Shown: positions 62,107 to 64,000 of the stretch, one piece after another
Layout of the letters: every line of letters begins with the position of its first letter
Numbering within the stretch: the first letter of the stretch is position 1
Origin: Coprococcus sp.
GTDB taxonomy: Bacteria; Bacillota; Clostridia; Lachnospirales; Lachnospiraceae
Reading direction: 5' to 3'
DNA: 64,000 nucleotides
NCBI GenBank assembly: GCA_017935345.1
Contig: JAGBHU010000050.1
Location: 62,001-126,000 of the forward strand
Made by a program: the position numbers and the translations under genes
Notes under the pieces: model-generated
The model's input: the letters and a program-made list of their open reading frames with translations, nothing else
Told to the model about the DNA's origin: nothing
Database searches by the model: none

Positions 62107-64000
62107 ATGGCAAAAAAACCGTATTATATTACAACTGCCATTGCATATGCTTCAGGTAAGCCTCATATAGGCAACACATACGAGATTGTGCTGGCTGACA
62201 GCATTGCAAGGTATAAGAGATTCACCGGATATGATGTAAGGTTCCAGACAGGAACAGACGAACATGGGCAGAAGATTGAGAACAAGGCTTTTGAACACAT
62301 GCAGACTCCAAAAGAATTTGTAGATGAGGTAGCCGGTGAGATTAAAAATATCTGGGATTTGATGAACACATCCTATGACAAATTTATCAGGACAACAGAT
62401 GATTACCATGAAAAGCAGGTTCAGAAGATATTTAAGAAGCTGTATGATAAGGGTGATATTTACAAGGGCGAATATGTAGGAAAGTATTGTACTCCATGTG
62501 AGTCTTTCTTTACGGATTCACAGCTCATAGACGGAAAATGTCCGGATTGTGGCAGACCTGTGGAGGAGGCAAAGGAGGAGGCATACTTCTTCAAGCTTTC
62601 CAAATATCAGGACAGGCTGATGAGGCATATTGAGCAAAATCCTGATTTCATTCAGCCTGAATCAAGAAAAAATGAAATGGTAAATAATTTTCTGAAACCG
62701 GGACTTCAGGATTTATGTGTGTCAAGAACATCTTTCAAATGGGGCATACCTGTTGATTTTGATGATAAGCATGTCATTTATGTTTGGATTGATGCACTTT
62801 CAAACTATATCACCGGTCTTGGATATGATGTGGATGGACGTAGTGATGAATTATACAATAAATATTGGCCTGCCGACCTTCATCTGATAGGAAAGGATAT
62901 TTTGAGATTCCACACCATTTACTGGCCGATTATGCTGATGGCTCTTGACCTTCCTTTGCCAAAGAAGGTATTTGGCCATCCGTGGCTGATACAGAGCGAT
63001 GGCAAGATGAGCAAGTCTAAAGGAAATGTTATGTATGCAGATGACATGGTAAGACTCTTTGGTGTTGATGCCGTAAGATTTTTCGTGCTGCATGAGATGC
63101 CGTTTGAAAATGACGGTGTGATATCATGGGAGCTTGTTATAGAGCGGATTAACTCCGAACTTGCAAATACACTCGGAAATCTTGTAAACAGAACAATATC
63201 CATGTCAAATAAATATTTTGACGGCGTTGTTACAAATACCAAGACAGAAGAAGAGGTCGATAAGGACCTTAAAAAGGTAGTGCTGGACTGTCGTTATAAA
63301 GTAGCGGAATGTATGGATAAGCTCAAGGTTGCCGATGCAATCTCAGAAATATTTGCTTTGTTCAAGAGATGCAACAAATATATCGATGAAACAATGCCTT
63401 GGGCGCTTGCGAAGGAAGAGGATAAGAAGGACAGGCTGAATACGGTTCTTTACAACCTTGTAGAAAGTATTGTAATTGGTGCTTCACTTCTGGAACCATA
63501 TATGCCTGATACATCCATTAAGATTTTAAACCAGCTTAACACAACCAAGAGAAAGGTTACAGAGCTTGGAAGCTTCGGATTGTATCCTTCCGGCAATAAG
63601 GTTACGGAAAAGCCTGAAATTTTATTTGCAAGGCTTGATGCTGAAGAGGTAATGGCGGAGGTTGCAAAGTTTGCGCCTGTAGAAGAGGAAACCATCTACG
63701 AGAAGGCAAAGAAACAGAAGGAAGAGAATGAGAATTCGGATGCACACAAGAAGATTAAGATGGCGGAGGCAAAGGTTGCAGCATTAAAGAGTGACCCGTC
63801 AGTTCTTGATAAAACTGAGATTTCCATTGAGGAATTCCAGAAGATGCAGCTTATGATTGGTGAAATCGTTGATTGTCAGGAGGTTCAGAATTCCAGAAAG
63901 CTGCTCTGTTCTCAGGTCAAATTCGGCGAGAACAATGTAAAGCAGATTGTTTCAGGAATTAAGGGCTTCTATACGGCAGATGAAATGATAGGCAAGAAGG
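62107..64000 (+). CDS. metG: Methionyl-tRNA synthetase (3' end beyond window)
   Basis: The first 631 residues are present; the frame is open to the edge. Class I signatures: PHIGN (HIGH variant) near residue 20 and KMSKSKG at ~300; a zinc knuckle (CTPCE...CPDCG, ~128-150); the anticodon helical domain (WELVIERINSELANTLGNLVN). After a Lys/Glu-rich linker the C-terminal EMAP-like tRNA-binding domain begins (ISIEEFQKMQLMIGEIVDCQEV) and is cut. AAGGAGG lies 10 bases before the ATG. Its own promoter and a leader hairpin precede it. Confidence 0.96.
   Translation, partial: MAKKPYYITTAIAYASGKPHIGNTYEIVLADSIARYKRFTGYDVRFQTGTDEHGQKIENKAFEHMQTPKEFVDEVAGEIKNIWDLMNTSYDKFIRTTDDYHEKQVQKIFKKLYDKGDIYKGEYVGKYCTPCESFFTDSQLIDGKCPDCGRPVEEAKEEAYFFKLSKYQDRLMRHIEQNPDFIQPESRKNEMVNNFLKPGLQDLCVSRTSFKWGIPVDFDDKHVIYVWIDALSNYITGLGYDVDGRSDELYNKYWPADLHLIGKDILRFHTIYWPIMLMALDLPLPKKVFGHPWLIQSDGKMSKSKGNVMYADDMVRLFGVDAVRFFVLHEMPFENDGVISWELVIERINSELANTLGNLVNRTISMSNKYFDGVVTNTKTEEEVDKDLKKVVLDCRYKVAECMDKLKVADAISEIFALFKRCNKYIDETMPWALAKEEDKKDRLNTVLYNLVESIVIGASLLEPYMPDTSIKILNQLNTTKRKVTELGSFGLYPSGNKVTEKPEILFARLDAEEVMAEVAKFAPVEEETIYEKAKKQKEENENSDAHKKIKMAEAKVAALKSDPSVLDKTEISIEEFQKMQLMIGEIVDCQEVQNSRKLLCSQVKFGENNVKQIVSGIKGFYTADEMIGKK

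Overview
The window reads as chromosomal DNA of a low-to-moderate GC, Gram-positive anaerobe of class Clostridia, most likely family Lachnospiraceae. The evidence is the housekeeping block recJ-apt-rel-MBL-hemZ-hisS-aspS, a three-subunit [FeFe] hydrogenase (NuoE-like, NuoF-like and HydA), a SipL-like SPOCS/LysM spore-coat protein, a S-box (SAM-I) riboswitch, strong AGGAGG ribosome binding sites, and cell-surface proteins built from C-type lectin, Big_2, fibronectin III and cohesin/dockerin modules. The species cannot be fixed from this sequence alone.

Layout. 1-13.1 kb: end of an FtsX-type permease, a zinc-ribbon membrane protein, then a mostly co-directional block for DNA repair (recJ), purine salvage (apt), the stringent response (rel), a metallo-hydrolase, hemZ, an HD-GYP protein and two aminoacyl-tRNA synthetases. 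13.1-16.6 kb: an AgrA/AgrC-like LytTR/GHKL two-component system followed by a secreted double C-type-lectin protein. 16.6-27.3 kb: two c-di-GMP EAL proteins flanking a VanZ-RDD membrane protein, then a 1935-residue secreted protein with about 14 tandem 76-residue modules. 27.3-32.3 kb: a PrcB-like lipoprotein, SipL and a hybrid histidine kinase. 32.3-36.5 kb: the hydrogenase operon. 36.6-41.3 kb: a Ca2+-type P-ATPase, bioY under two BirA boxes, and a nitrilase-family amidase.

41.3-45.1 kb is an AT-rich accessory patch. It holds a BrnT toxin with an overlapping 57-codon antitoxin, a HIT hydrolase, a TraX-like membrane protein, and an XRE repressor facing a ParA/MinD-like protein that has lost both P-loop lysines, with palindromic operators between them. 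45.1-46.6 kb is riboswitch-controlled metK. 46.7-50.9 kb is a two-gene unit: a dockerin-bearing glucosaminidase followed by a membrane-anchored cohesin protein, which looks like a self-contained cohesin/dockerin display system for a wall hydrolase. 51.2-55.7 kb is an OmpR-family two-component system, then a promoter carrying four 11-bp direct repeats, then an acyltransferase/acyl-CoA ligase/ACP operon. 55.7-59.6 kb holds a roughly 190-bp near-continuous hairpin element, then murA, pyrI, pyrB and an atypical ornithine-carbamoyltransferase-like gene on the minus strand. The window ends with a GT-C-like membrane protein and a 3'-truncated metG.

The best candidates for something new are: the cohesin/dockerin autolysin pair; the two-component system with an adjacent PhoP/SaeR-style repeat promoter driving a small lipid operon; the degenerate ParA with its operator array; the carbamoyltransferase with a rewritten active site; and the long hairpin element. 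Motif and promoter calls were made by eye. Family names come from recognised motifs, not from database searches.
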